From: Flavobacterium sp. LC2016-12
Lineage (GTDB): Bacteria > Bacteroidota > Bacteroidia > Flavobacteriales > Flavobacteriaceae
Assembly (NCBI RefSeq): GCF_015351595.1
Contig: NZ_JADKPT010000001.1
Span: 682,001-746,000 of the forward strand
Direction: 5' to 3'
DNA: 64,000 bases
The notes under the pieces are model-generated. The model made no database searches, was not told the origin of the DNA, and worked only from the letters and a program-made list of their open reading frames with translations. A program made the position numbers and the translations under genes. This document shows positions 1-9,384 of the stretch, in pieces; position 1 is the stretch's first letter, and each line of letters opens with the position of its first letter.

Positions 1-1
1 G

Positions 2-1108
2 GAATTCTATAAAGTGAATACTGACTTTTTAGAAAAACTATCCAAACGTCCGGAAATACAATATGCGACAACACCATTTAATCCTGGTTTTCCACAATAT
101 ATGATGGAAATTAATTTGGCTAAAGCCAAAGATGCAGGAGTTGCCGTAAACTCGATTTTGTCGACGATGCAAGGTTATTATGGTGGATTGTATGCTTCGA
201 ATTTCAATAAATTCGGAAAACAATATCGTGTTATGATACAGGCTTCTCCGGAATTCCGTACCAATACAGAAGGATTAAATAAAATTTTTGTTCGTAACAA
301 TGCGGGAACAATGGCTCCGATTACAGAGTTTGTAAAAATGACCAGAGTTTTTGGACCGGAATCGATTTCAAGATTTAACTTATTTACTTCTATTTCGATT
401 ACAGGAGCACCAAACCCGGGCTTTAGTTCAGGAGATGCTATTAAGGCAATTCAGGAAGTGGCTGCTGAAAATTTACCAGCAGGTTATGGTTATGAATTCT
501 CAGGTTTAACACGTGAAGAATTAGCTTCAGGAAGTGAAACTATTTTCATTTTTATTCTTTGTCTGGTGTTTGTTTACTTTTTATTAAGTGCACAATACGA
601 GAGTTATATATTGCCATTTGCGGTGTTGTTCTCCATTCCGTTTGGATTGGCAGGAGCTTATTTATTCTCGATTATTTTCAAATTAAACAGTAATATTTAT
701 TTGCAGATTTCCTTAATCATGTTGATTGGATTGCTGGCGAAGAATGGTATTTTGATTGTCGAATTTGCATTAGACCGAAGACGAAAAGGATTGCCAATCG
801 TTCAGGCAGCAATTGAAGGAGCCGTAGCTCGTTTACGACCAATTTTGATGACTTCTTTCGCTTTTATTCTTGGACTTGTTCCTTTAATGTTTGCTACCGG
901 AGCGGGAGCTGTCGGAAATAAATCGATCGGAACCGGAGCGGTTGGAGGTATGTTAATTGGAACCATTTTGGGAGTATTTGTTATTCCGGTATTGTTTATC
1001 ATTTTCCAGACTTTACAGGAAAAAGTAAGTGGTCCTGCTAAAGACGGTTATGATGATGACGATGATGATGATGAAGAAGTGCAATTGATCGAAGCTCATA
1101 AAGAGTAA
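2..1108 (+). CDS. RND multidrug efflux transporter, inner-membrane pump (C-terminal part)
   Basis: The reading frame is already open at base 2, so the gene starts outside the window; about 368 residues of a protein that is normally near 1,050 are present. The piece contains the end of the second periplasmic porter loop and then the last membrane helices (hydrophobic blocks around residues 180-205, 215-255 and 275-340). The segment LMLIGLLAKNGILIVEFA is the conserved helix of AcrB/MexB-type HAE1 pumps. In this family the pump exchanges protons for drugs and works as a trimer with a periplasmic adaptor and an outer-membrane channel. The channel gene follows 19 bases later, so the two form one operon. 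The C-terminus is odd: it ends in a run of seven Asp and two Glu encoded by a GAT/GAC repeat. The drug specificity cannot be read from the sequence. Confidence 0.93.
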   Translation, partial: EFYKVNTDFLEKLSKRPEIQYATTPFNPGFPQYMMEINLAKAKDAGVAVNSILSTMQGYYGGLYASNFNKFGKQYRVMIQASPEFRTNTEGLNKIFVRNNAGTMAPITEFVKMTRVFGPESISRFNLFTSISITGAPNPGFSSGDAIKAIQEVAAENLPAGYGYEFSGLTREELASGSETIFIFILCLVFVYFLLSAQYESYILPFAVLFSIPFGLAGAYLFSIIFKLNSNIYLQISLIMLIGLLAKNGILIVEFALDRRRKGLPIVQAAIEGAVARLRPILMTSFAFILGLVPLMFATGAGAVGNKSIGTGAVGGMLIGTILGVFVIPVLFIIFQTLQEKVSGPAKDGYDDDDDDDEEVQLIEAHKE

Positions 1109-1127
1109 ATAATTTAATTCAAAAGAA

Positions 1128-2534
1128 ATGACTCATAGTTCAAATAAATATATTGTACTGGTATTGACAGCCGCACTTTTAAGTGCGTGCTCGATTACCA
1201 AAAAGTACGAACGTCCGGAAACTATTTCGACAGATAAATTGTATCGTGATCAGGCTTCCGCCGATTCGACTACGATTGCGAATATGCCCTGGCAAACTGT
1301 TTTTAAAGATGAAAAACTGAATGCGCTAATTCAAAAAGGATTAGATCAGAATTTAAATCTGAAAAATGCGATTGAAAATATTGTACAGGCTAATGCTTCT
1401 TTAGTTCAAAGTAAATTAGCTTATTATCCAACGCTGAATGTAGATGCTAATGTAACTCGTAATAAACAGTCACAAGCGGGATTAAATTTCCCTGCTGGAA
1501 TAAACATCAACACGTTGACTACAACTTATAAATTAGGTTTGAGTACATCTTGGGAAGCGGATATCTGGGGAAAATTGAGCAGTTCTAAAAGAGCAGCTTT
1601 GGCCACTTATTTAAGTACTGATGCTGCAAGACAAGCGGTTCAAACCCAACTGATAGCTGATATTGCCAACAATTATTTTTTATTATTGGCTTATGATAAA
1701 CAATTGGAAATCACAGAGGAAACCTTAGAAAGCCGAATCAAAAATGTGCAAACCATAAAAGATCTAAAAGAAGGTGCGATAGTTACCGGCGCAGCGGTTG
1801 TACAAAGTGAAGCCAACCAACACGCAGCAGAAGTATTGATTCCAGACTTAAAACGCAATATTCGTGAAGTAGAAAATGCAATTCATATTTTATTAGGAGA
1901 AGCTCCGGGGCCAATTGACAGAGGTGTTTTAGGAACTCAAAATATACCTGAGAATCTGGCGACTGGTTTGCCTTCTCAATTATTAGAAAATCGCCCTGAT
2001 GTTCGTCAGGCGGAATTTAATTTGAGAACGGCTTTTGAAATGACAAATATGGCCAAAACTTATTTTTACCCAAGTTTGACATTAACAGCGAGTGGCGGAT
2101 TTTCGAATCTGCAATTGACAGACTTTTTTACCAATTCAGTCTTCTATTCGTTAATTGGCGGATTGACACAGCCTTTATTTAATCAGGGAATTAATAAAAT
2201 GAGACTGACAACAGCGCAGTCACAACAAGTACAGGCTTATAATAATTTCCAACAAAGTCTTTTGGTTGCCGGACAGGAAGTTTCGAATGCTTTGTACGCT
2301 TATCAAATGGCGGCTGACAAAGAAGATTCAAGAGAAAAACAAATTGAAGCCTTAGAAAAAGCAGTTGATTATACACAACAGCTTTTAGAATACAGTTCGG
2401 CTACAAACTATACAGATGTATTGACATCACAGCAAAATCTTTTAGCGGCACAATTGAGTGGCGTTAACGATAATTTGCAAAAATTACAAGCGGTGGTTGA
2501 TTTGTACCGCGCTTTAGGCGGAGGCTGGAAATAA
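1128..2534 (+). CDS. Outer-membrane efflux lipoprotein, NodT/OprM family
   Basis: The 468-residue protein has a lipoprotein signal peptide with lipobox LLSAC (Cys21) and the paired alpha-helical outer-membrane efflux domains typical of TolC/OprM/NodT channels (Trp-containing SWEADIWGKLSSSKRAA near residues 142-158, and the second half ENRPDVRQAEFNLR near 288-301). It should form the trimeric exit duct for the RND pump encoded just upstream, and the spacing of 19 bases indicates co-transcription. Length is normal for the family. It is probably the last gene of the operon, since a hairpin and then a strong terminator-like stem follow. Confidence 0.92.
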   Translation: MTHSSNKYIVLVLTAALLSACSITKKYERPETISTDKLYRDQASADSTTIANMPWQTVFKDEKLNALIQKGLDQNLNLKNAIENIVQANASLVQSKLAYYPTLNVDANVTRNKQSQAGLNFPAGININTLTTTYKLGLSTSWEADIWGKLSSSKRAALATYLSTDAARQAVQTQLIADIANNYFLLLAYDKQLEITEETLESRIKNVQTIKDLKEGAIVTGAAVVQSEANQHAAEVLIPDLKRNIREVENAIHILLGEAPGPIDRGVLGTQNIPENLATGLPSQLLENRPDVRQAEFNLRTAFEMTNMAKTYFYPSLTLTASGGFSNLQLTDFFTNSVFYSLIGGLTQPLFNQGINKMRLTTAQSQQVQAYNNFQQSLLVAGQEVSNALYAYQMAADKEDSREKQIEALEKAVDYTQQLLEYSSATNYTDVLTSQQNLLAAQLSGVNDNLQKLQAVVDLYRALGGGWK

Positions 2535-2535
2535 G

Positions 2536-2591
2536 TTCTTTATACCGAAAAGCAGTATTGGTCGATAAAATTGGCTGATCGGTATAAAGAA
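2536..2591. repeat. 13-bp perfect inverted repeat after the efflux operon
   Basis: TTCTTTATACCGA (2536-2548) is repeated in reverse complement at 2579-2591 with a 30-base loop. It begins directly after the stop codon of the outer-membrane channel gene. No T-run follows, so it could be an mRNA-stabilising 3' hairpin or a protein-binding palindrome; I cannot tell which. Confidence 0.6.
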
Positions 2592-2705
2592 TTATGCTGA
2601 AGTTGAAGTTGTTATTATTTTTGGAAAGTAATAATAAAAGTCAAAGAAAAAGATCTGAAGTTCCACACAACGATCTCTATTATTAAAAACATGACTAATG
2701 AAGAG

Positions 2706-2730
2706 CGCCTCAATTTTGAGGCGTTTTTTT
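2706..2730 (+). terminator. Rho-independent terminator
   Basis: Stem CGCCTCAA/TTGAGGCG (2706-2713 and 2716-2723), a tight loop and seven T. It ends the efflux operon and insulates the next gene. The same CGCCTCAA stem is reused in the terminator at 3361-3389. Confidence 0.85.
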
Positions 2731-2862
2731 ATACCTCTACATCGGTTAAAAAGTGCTCTCCGTCGATTGGTTTGGTGGTTCTGTATAATGGATGCGATAA
2801 ACGAAATTATTGGCATTACTTTCGATTACTATTAAATGAAATTAAATTTTAAAACAAAAACG

Positions 2863-3342
2863 ATGAAAAAATTAGTATTCGCCTTAGTGCTATTTATGAG
2901 TATATCTTTTGCTCAGGCACAAGTTTCAATTAATGTAAATATTGGAACTCCTCCAAGCTGGGGACCGGAAGGAAATGACGACAGCAGATATTATTATTTA
3001 CCTGATATTGATATTTATTATGATGTTGCCCAAAGGCAGTATATTTATGATAATAACGGTAGATGGACCCGTGATAAAAGACTTCCTTCACAGTACAGAA
3101 ATTATGATTTGTATAAAGGCTATAAAGTGGTCTTAAACGATTATAAAGGAAATACTCCTTATTCGTATCACAAGAAACACAGAGAAAGTTATCCAAAAGG
3201 ATATCATGGAAAACCGCAAAAAAGCAGAGGCAATAAACCGGAGAAAAACAAATCAGATCACAAAGAGAAACATGAAAACCCTAAAAATTCAAAAGGGAAT
3301 TCTAATAATGATAAGAAACATTCTCACGATGATCACCATTAA
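2863..3342 (+). CDS. Secreted His/Lys-rich protein of unknown function
   Basis: I do not recognise the family. From the ATG at 2863 the product has a clean signal peptide (MKKLVFALVLFMSISFAQA, then QVS). An ATG at 2836 in the same frame would only put a polar tail in front of it, so the later start is preferred. The mature part has a Tyr-rich section (residues about 30-100 with repeated YYY, YDVAQRQYIYDNNGRW) and a strongly basic low-complexity tail rich in Lys, His, Asn and Ser that ends DDHH. The His-rich end could bind metal ions, but this is inference. It is a single-gene unit between two terminators. Confidence 0.75.
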   Translation: MKKLVFALVLFMSISFAQAQVSINVNIGTPPSWGPEGNDDSRYYYLPDIDIYYDVAQRQYIYDNNGRWTRDKRLPSQYRNYDLYKGYKVVLNDYKGNTPYSYHKKHRESYPKGYHGKPQKSRGNKPEKNKSDHKEKHENPKNSKGNSNNDKKHSHDDHH

Positions 3343-3360
3343 TTAAAATAGTAGTAATGA

Positions 3361-3389
3361 AAAACGCCTCAATTGTTGAGGCGTTTTTT
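3361..3389. terminator. Bidirectional terminator between convergent genes
   Basis: AAAACGCCTCAA/TTGAGGCGTTTTTT with a 3-base loop. A-run and T-run flank the stem symmetrically, so it can stop transcription from both the forward gene ending at 3342 and the reverse mechanosensitive channel gene ending at 3410. Confidence 0.85.
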
Positions 3390-3409
3390 ATAATTTGGAT
3401 TATCAGTTT

Positions 3410-5758
3410 TTAACTCGAAAAAGTCAATCCTTTAGCTTTAAAACTACTAAAAAGAACCTGACGGGCAGAGCTTACGGTTTCTTCAGTACGATAAATACTG
3501 CACCAGAATTTTACCAGAACTTTATATTTTCCATCAGAAATAGCATTATAGAAAATTTGCGGTGTTTTGGTTGTATTTACCAAAGACAAACTTTCCAGCG
3601 CCTCTATGATCGTTGCATTGATATCGTCTGGAGTAGTGTCGCCACTAATGTCTATTGAAACTTCAACTAATTTAAAATTGTCTGTATACGTCCAGTTGGT
3701 GATGTTTTGAGACAATAAATTTCCATTCGGGATAATGATTTCGGCACCGTTTGGCGCATTGATTTTAGTGGTACGCAATCCCATCGATTTCACTCGGCCG
3801 GATTCAGAACTGATTTCAATAACATCCCCAATCTGAATCGGTTTATCAAAAATTAAGATAATACCCGAAACGAAATTATTAACCACATTCTGAAGTCCAA
3901 GTCCAACACCGACACCTAAAGCTCCTAAAAGAATACTCAGTTTATCCAAAGGCATTCCGGAAGCGGCAACGGCCAAAAGATACCCGCCAATCAAAACAAT
4001 TAGTCTCGTAATGAGTAATTTAGAATGTTGCCTTTTGTTGACATTTTCTTCGTTTTCATCATCAATTTCGCCAAAGAAATAGGCAACATATTTTTGAAGT
4101 AAATGGGCAATCCAAATGATGATAAAAAACAAAACAATGTTTCCTAACGTAAAAGTTATGCTTCCAATATTGTTTGGACGGCTTAGTAACTCTCCTAAAG
4201 AAGTTCGAAGGGATTGCCAAATATTTAAATTCGAGGCAATTACCACCACCCACATATAGCCAATTACCAAAACGAAAGGCTTTTTGAGTGTATTGGATAA
4301 ACTTTCGTGATCAAAAATCTTTTCAATTCCACGTTTTACCCTGGTCGTATATATCTGTAGAAGAATGATTTCTAAGATTATTTTCAATAGCACACTAAGT
4401 GCTACTATCTGCGTAAGCGAAATAAAAGCAGTGAGGCTAAGCATATTCGAAAGTGAAACTCTTCCGAAAAGATTGTAAAGTATCGACAGACCATTAAACC
4501 CGATAAAAATTATACTCGCCCATTTGAAAAATCCCTGTATGTACAATTGCTCTTTGAGCGTTTTGATTTGTACCAGGCCATAGCGTATTCCTAAAACATT
4601 TATGACAATGAATGCGCAGCGTTGCAGGAATCCAACTTCAATAAAAAGATCCAGGAAACAAAGCGTGAAGAACAAACCTAGAAGAAATAGCCAATTTTTC
4701 ATCGCTACTTTTGACCATTGATTCTTGAAAAGAATTGTCAAAATTCCGAGCAAAAGCATTTGAAGTAATTCTATAAACAAAGCCGGTGCAAATAAATTAC
4801 TGACAACGGCAATATTAAGTCCGATTACAGCAACCGGAATAAGAAACCCTCTGTTTAAATATTTGAAATTAAATAATGAAAGGTTTTCTGAATGTCCATT
4901 TGTTTTAAGGTATTTTAAATTACGTGAAACATACCAGGCCAGAAGTCCCATAAAAAAGAGCAGTGTAATGAGTCCGCCTGTACGGTAACTCAAGTAGTAA
5001 GCAGCAACCTTTTCCTCAATTACTATTTTGGCTCCTATGTTTTGTGCCACAGTTTTTTTAGGAACCGAATCGTTAATACTCCATAAAAAAGGATATTCTT
5101 TATGCAGCATACTAATTCCAGACTTTTCAAGCTTACCTTCAACAACCAGCAATGCGTTCGAAACGGCTATTTTTCGTTGTACAGTTATTCTTTTTTTCTT
5201 GTTTAAGATTCCCTGATTTTTCGTCATCAGGCTATCTGTACTAAGATATTTTTTTCTTAGGTTGGCAAATTCTTTTTTGAACTGCTTGCGGCGGATAGTA
5301 TCTTTTAAAAGCGCCATTAGATTTTTGTCTTTACGCAGCTCGATAAATCGGCCTTTAATCTTCTCCAGATTTTCATTGCGTAAATTGATAGCCTTATTCT
5401 GTTCTTCCAGCTGTTGCTGAATTTCTTCCAACACGGTTTGATACATTTGCTGGTTACGCACATTTGGATTGGCACCTTTCAGGCTTTCAAGAATAAGGTC
5501 AAGTTTGCCTTGTGTTCTTTTAATTTCTCCAAACAAATGATGAGAAGCACTATCAAAATCAGCATCATTATAAGCTGATTCCATCATTTCATTGGCCTTT
5601 TCAATAGCCATAAGATACTCACTGTCTGTGGTGGCTTCTTCAAATAATTTTGAACGGGTTTCCTTTTTGGGAGCAGTGGTTTGTGAATAGGAGAGTGGTG
5701 CGTAAAATAACGCAAGAAGTAAGGCTAATAAACAAAGAAAATTTCTTTTTTGTAACAT
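3410..5758 (-). CDS. MscS-family mechanosensitive ion channel with long N-terminal extension
   Basis: The 782-residue protein starts with a signal peptide (ends APLSYSQ), has a predicted periplasmic helical and coiled-coil region (residues about 30-220), then many membrane helices (about 255-640). It ends in the canonical MscS pore and beta domain: a Gly/Ala/Leu-rich pore helix (LGALGVGVGLGLQNVVNNFVSG), followed by DKPIQIGDVIEI and IPNGNLLSQNITNW. In this family the channel opens under membrane tension to release solutes during hypo-osmotic shock. The layout resembles large MscK/MscM-type proteins rather than the 286-residue MscS. It is transcribed alone. Confidence 0.9.
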   Translation of the reverse strand: MLQKRNFLCLLALLLALFYAPLSYSQTTAPKKETRSKLFEEATTDSEYLMAIEKANEMMESAYNDADFDSASHHLFGEIKRTQGKLDLILESLKGANPNVRNQQMYQTVLEEIQQQLEEQNKAINLRNENLEKIKGRFIELRKDKNLMALLKDTIRRKQFKKEFANLRKKYLSTDSLMTKNQGILNKKKRITVQRKIAVSNALLVVEGKLEKSGISMLHKEYPFLWSINDSVPKKTVAQNIGAKIVIEEKVAAYYLSYRTGGLITLLFFMGLLAWYVSRNLKYLKTNGHSENLSLFNFKYLNRGFLIPVAVIGLNIAVVSNLFAPALFIELLQMLLLGILTILFKNQWSKVAMKNWLFLLGLFFTLCFLDLFIEVGFLQRCAFIVINVLGIRYGLVQIKTLKEQLYIQGFFKWASIIFIGFNGLSILYNLFGRVSLSNMLSLTAFISLTQIVALSVLLKIILEIILLQIYTTRVKRGIEKIFDHESLSNTLKKPFVLVIGYMWVVVIASNLNIWQSLRTSLGELLSRPNNIGSITFTLGNIVLFFIIIWIAHLLQKYVAYFFGEIDDENEENVNKRQHSKLLITRLIVLIGGYLLAVAASGMPLDKLSILLGALGVGVGLGLQNVVNNFVSGIILIFDKPIQIGDVIEISSESGRVKSMGLRTTKINAPNGAEIIIPNGNLLSQNITNWTYTDNFKLVEVSIDISGDTTPDDINATIIEALESLSLVNTTKTPQIFYNAISDGKYKVLVKFWCSIYRTEETVSSARQVLFSSFKAKGLTFSS

Positions 5759-5781
5759 AATTGCAATGAATTTAGGGTTTC

Positions 5782-5789
5782 CAAATTTA
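5782..5789 (-). promoter_or_regulatory. Possible -7 promoter element for the mechanosensitive channel gene
   Basis: Reading the minus strand, TAAATTTG matches the Bacteroidota -7 consensus TAnnTTTG, 24 bases before the start codon. I do not see a good -33 TTTG at the right distance, so this is a weak call. Confidence 0.4.
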
Positions 5790-5951
5790 ATTGTTTTTAA
5801 AACACTTTAGCAGAAAATATCGAAATATTCTGGTACAAAACAAGTAAAAGTGTTTTCAATTCTGTGTTGGATTATTTAATGTTTTTTATAATAAAATATT
5901 ATATTAGTTCTCTATTTTGAGTATAATCAAAAAATCTATAAACAGCAGTAA

Positions 5952-7553
5952 ATGGAAAATATTACAGTAATCATTATGTTACTATTTGGCGTTGCTTTTC
6001 TTAGCCTGATCAGTAAGAGATACAATTTTCCAATTCCAATTGTTTTGGTACTTTGCGGGGTTGTCATTAGTATTGTTCCCGGGCTTCCGGTTATTGCCCT
6101 GAACCCTGAAGTCGTTTTTATTATTTTTCTACCTCCGCTTTTATATCATGCCGCCTGGTATACGAGTTGGTTTGAATTCAAAAAAACGATTCGGCCAATA
6201 ACGATGGCAGCTGTTGGTTTAGTTTTATTTACCACGATAGCAGTTGCTCTCGCAGCACATTGGCTTATTGAAGATATGTCCTGGCCTTTGGCTTTTTTAC
6301 TAGGCGCTATTATTTCACCTCCAGATGCGGTTTCGGCTACTTCAATAACAAAAGGTCTGGGTCTTCATCCTCGTCTGATTGCGATACTCGAAGGCGAAAG
6401 TCTGCTTAATGACGCCAGTGGATTAGTAGCTTATAAATATGCATTGGCAGCAATTCTGGCTGGAAATTTTGTGCTTTGGGAGGCTGGTTTGAATTTCTTT
6501 ATCATGTCAACACTTGGTATTGCCATTGGTTTAGTGGTAGGTTTTGTAATGAGCATTGTTCATAAAAAATTTGTTTGCGATGATATAATAGAAGCGACAT
6601 TAACGCTCTTAACGCCTTTTGCTTCTTATTTAATTACAGAACATTTTGAATGTTCCGGTGTACTTGCCGTGGTAACAACCGGGCTTTATCTTTCGGCACG
6701 ATCCGGAAGTATTTTTACACATGAAAGCCGTATTATGGCCGTAACCATCTGGAGTATTTTGACTAATATTTTAAATGGTCTTATCTTTATATTGATTGGT
6801 TTACAGCTTCGTCATATTATCATCGGAATCAGTAATTATTCTGGCAGTTCTTTGTTGCTATGGGGAGCGAGTATTAGTGCAGTTGTTATTGTAGTACGTT
6901 TTCTATGGGTAATTCCGTCAACATTGTTGCAGAAGTACTTAAGCAGTAAAAATAAACAGAAAGAAGAATTTGATTATCGAAACATGATCATTTTTGGGTG
7001 GTCGGGAATGCGAGGCGTAGTTTCGATGGCAGCCGCTTTGGCATTGCCCTTAATGATGAATGAAAAAGAGGCGTTCCCTTTGCGTAATCTTATTATTTAT
7101 CTGGTTTTTTGTGTCATTCTTTCGACATTGGTCATTCAGGGATTAACACTTCCGTGGCTGATCAAAAAATTAAAAATTCACCCTTATTCAATTATAGCCG
7201 AAGAATACGAGATCAGGAATGTTATAGTTTCTGAGACAATTGCCCATATTGAAGATAACTTTTCATTGCTTAATGACGATTTACTTCATAACATTAAAAG
7301 TAAATATGAAGTGAAGTTTAATCGTTTGCAGAAAACTGAACTACCGGCTAATTTTTTTGGCAATGGTAAAGTAATGGGAGGACAGATTTTTAATGAGTTT
7401 ACTAAACTTCAAATTGATCTGCTAAATATTGAGCGGGCAAAACTGGAAGTGATGCACAAACAAGGGTCAGTGAATGAAGAAATTTTTCGAAAAATAGAAA
7501 AAGAACTGGATCTTGAGGAGACCCGTTTGTGGATGGAAATGTATGAGGAGTGA
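5952..7553 (+). CDS. Na+/H+ antiporter, CPA1/NhaP-type
   Basis: The 533-residue protein has about 12 hydrophobic segments across residues 1-415 and a hydrophilic cytoplasmic tail of about 120 residues. The ion-binding motif of CPA1 exchangers is visible as GESLLNDASG (N153, D154), with SPPDAVSAT (D125) before it and GWSGMRGVVSMAAALALP in a later helix. It should exchange cytoplasmic sodium (or potassium) for protons and support pH and salt homeostasis. The ion preference cannot be assigned from the motif alone. The gene is divergent from the mechanosensitive channel gene (193-base gap), which would fit joint osmotic functions. Confidence 0.9.
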   Translation: MENITVIIMLLFGVAFLSLISKRYNFPIPIVLVLCGVVISIVPGLPVIALNPEVVFIIFLPPLLYHAAWYTSWFEFKKTIRPITMAAVGLVLFTTIAVALAAHWLIEDMSWPLAFLLGAIISPPDAVSATSITKGLGLHPRLIAILEGESLLNDASGLVAYKYALAAILAGNFVLWEAGLNFFIMSTLGIAIGLVVGFVMSIVHKKFVCDDIIEATLTLLTPFASYLITEHFECSGVLAVVTTGLYLSARSGSIFTHESRIMAVTIWSILTNILNGLIFILIGLQLRHIIIGISNYSGSSLLLWGASISAVVIVVRFLWVIPSTLLQKYLSSKNKQKEEFDYRNMIIFGWSGMRGVVSMAAALALPLMMNEKEAFPLRNLIIYLVFCVILSTLVIQGLTLPWLIKKLKIHPYSIIAEEYEIRNVIVSETIAHIEDNFSLLNDDLLHNIKSKYEVKFNRLQKTELPANFFGNGKVMGGQIFNEFTKLQIDLLNIERAKLEVMHKQGSVNEEIFRKIEKELDLEETRLWMEMYEE

Positions 7554-7557
7554 GGTT

Positions 7558-7634
7558 AATTAGATAATTAGATAATTAGGCAATTAGATAATTAGGCAAT
7601 TAGGCAATTAGATAATTAGACAATTAGATAATTG
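7558..7634. repeat. Tandem array of an 8-bp unit (ATTAGATA)
   Basis: About nine to ten head-to-tail copies of ATTAGATA with variants ATTAGGCA and ATTAGACA, starting right after the antiporter stop codon. It has no coding potential. It is probably made by replication slippage and is directly followed by a second array of the same period but a different word. Confidence 0.9.
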
Positions 7635-7636
7635 GA

Positions 7637-7770
7637 AGTTGGATAATTGGAATGTTGGAATGTTGGAATGTTGGAATGTTGGAATGTTGGAATGTTGGAA
7701 TCTTGGAATGTTGGAATCTTGGAATTTTGGATGTTTGGAATACTGAAATGTTGAAATGTTGGAATATTGG
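7637..7770. repeat. Tandem array of an 8-bp unit (TTGGAATG)
   Basis: Roughly 16 copies of TTGGAATG that become degenerate toward the right (TTGGAATC, TTGGATGT, CTGAAATG). Together with the previous array it fills most of the 324-base gap between the antiporter and the LacI regulator. The remaining 107 bases hold the regulator's leader and promoter, where TATATTTA (7851-7858) is one mismatch from TAnnTTTG. Confidence 0.9.
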
Positions 7771-7877
7771 ATTTTCATCATTAGATAGTGATATTGGCTG
7801 ATCGTAAAATGGAAGGTTAATTTGGAAAAATATACTTGTTGTAAAATACTTATATTTACATTTTATATATTTAATTC

Positions 7878-8915
7878 ATGGAAGAAAATAAACACGTAAC
7901 GATCTATGATATTGCAGAAAAGCTTAATCTGGCAACTTCTACAATTTCAAGGGCTTTAAAGGATCATCACTCAATAAGTGATAAGACGATCAAGAAAGTT
8001 AAAAAGGCTGCAAAAGAAATGGGATTTGTACCCAATACTCTTGCTGCAGGTTTGCGTGGAAACAAAACAAAAACAATTGGCGTACTGATACCAACAGTTA
8101 CACAACCCTTTTTGTCATCACTAATTAGTGGTATCGAAATTACGGCTCAAAAATCGGATTATTCGGTAATCATTATGCAATCGCATGATTCTTATCATGA
8201 TGAAGTGAATATGGCGAAATCCTTATACAGTAACCGTGTGAGTGGCGTTATTTGTTCGCTTGCGATGGAAACCAGAGATACTTCGCACTTTCATCAATTT
8301 TCAAACAATAATATTCCGTTGGTTTTTGTCGACAGGGTTCCCAAAGATTATAATACCTTCAGAGTTGTAATTGACAATTATTCAGCTGGTTATAAAGCGA
8401 CTAAACATCTAATAGAACAAGGCTGTCTTCGTATTGCGCATTTAACAGCAGGTTCAGAATTCGGTAATTTATATAATGAAAGAAAAAGAGGCTATGTTGA
8501 AGCTTTAAGAGATCACAATTTACCTGTTGATGAGGAATTGATTATTGATTTGAAAGCCGTTACTTATGAAGAAGGAGTAAAGGCAAGTAATAAATTGTTT
8601 GACATAAAACCACTTCCTGACGGCGTTTTTGCTTCTGGAGATATCATTGCGGTCAGTGCGGTGCAAACAGCCAAGAAAAGAGGTATAAAAGTACCGGAAG
8701 ATATTGCTATTATTGGTTTTAATAATGACCCTATTTCTCAAATTATTGATCCAAATTTATCGACTATCACGCATCCTGCTGAAAAAATGGGAAAAGCGGC
8801 TGCAGATATTATTATTAAGAATCTTAAGTCTGCGAAAAATGAAGATGTACAGGAAATTGCTTTCTTAAATACGGAAGTACTTGTACGGGAATCTTCAAGA
8901 AGAAAAGAATCTTAA
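7878..8915 (+). CDS. LacI-family transcriptional regulator of the xylan locus
   Basis: The 345-residue protein has a LacI helix-turn-helix at residues 8-30 (TIYDIAEKLNLATSTISRAL), a hinge helix around 52-62 (NTLAAGLRGNKT) and a periplasmic-binding-protein-like sugar-sensing domain (about 65-335, ending in the conserved GFNNDPISQIIDPNLSTITHP). It lies upstream of and co-directional with the susC/susD/xylanase genes, so it most likely controls them in response to a xylan-derived sugar. Two LacI-type palindromes (9035-9046 and 9373-9384) in the gap to susC support this. The effector sugar is unknown. Confidence 0.9.
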   Translation: MEENKHVTIYDIAEKLNLATSTISRALKDHHSISDKTIKKVKKAAKEMGFVPNTLAAGLRGNKTKTIGVLIPTVTQPFLSSLISGIEITAQKSDYSVIIMQSHDSYHDEVNMAKSLYSNRVSGVICSLAMETRDTSHFHQFSNNNIPLVFVDRVPKDYNTFRVVIDNYSAGYKATKHLIEQGCLRIAHLTAGSEFGNLYNERKRGYVEALRDHNLPVDEELIIDLKAVTYEEGVKASNKLFDIKPLPDGVFASGDIIAVSAVQTAKKRGIKVPEDIAIIGFNNDPISQIIDPNLSTITHPAEKMGKAAADIIIKNLKSAKNEDVQEIAFLNTEVLVRESSRRKES

Positions 8916-8987
8916 GCTTTATCGGGTAAAAGTTAGTTCTTTTCAGGATTAAATATTTATCAAATAAACTACTATTGATATTATATT

Positions 8988-9023
8988 AAACTCCTTTCAA
9001 TTTAGTTTGAAAGGAGTTTTTTT
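8988..9023 (+). terminator. Rho-independent terminator after the LacI regulator
   Basis: Stem AAACTCCTTTCAA/TTGAAAGGAGTTT (8988-9000 and 9007-9019) followed by a T-run. It separates the regulator transcript from the susC operon. Confidence 0.9.
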
Positions 9024-9034
9024 ATGCTTAATAA

Positions 9035-9046
9035 GCAACCGATTGC
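9035..9046. promoter_or_regulatory. LacI-type operator, upstream site
   Basis: GCAACCGATTGC is a 12-bp palindrome of the form GCAANCGNTTGC with the central CG typical of LacI-family operators. It sits directly after the regulator's terminator, 484 bases before the susC start. With the second site at 9373 it could allow DNA looping by a regulator tetramer. Confidence 0.6.
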
Positions 9047-9372
9047 CCTTTTGTCTTTTTTTGGAAAAATTTTGTGATTTAAATCCTTCTTAAAATTTTC
9101 TCTAACTTATTGAAGGGTCTGCTGGAACGTTTTCTCTTTTTGTACGAATTATTTGTATTTAATTTTTTACTAAAACCAAGGACAGGAAAAAAAATATATA
9201 AGATACTCATTTTTGCATTTTCTATAATTTTTTTAATCATACATAATTTTATCTACAACGTTTTCGTTGTTTTAAATCTTGATTTTAATAAATATCTAAA
9301 ATTTTATTAATAAAAATATAGATACTGTTTTTTTTGGAGAGTTTTTTTTAGAAATTCAAATAAAAAATTTAC

Positions 9373-9384
9373 ACAACCGATTGC
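9373..9384. promoter_or_regulatory. LacI-type operator overlapping the susC -33 element
   Basis: ACAACCGATTGC shares 11 of 12 bases with the site at 9035. Its right half covers the TTG at 9381-9383 that I take as the -33 element, so a bound repressor would block RNA polymerase. Confidence 0.65.

Noticed and set aside
2592-2816. 74-codon minus-strand frame between the efflux operon and the next gene
   Set aside because: It reads through the terminator stem at 2706-2730 and has no sensible composition.
9110-9310. 66-codon forward frame upstream of susC
   Set aside because: It begins with TTG, is poor in codon variety and consists of A+T-rich sequence coding Phe/Leu/Ile/Lys; more likely non-coding leader DNA.
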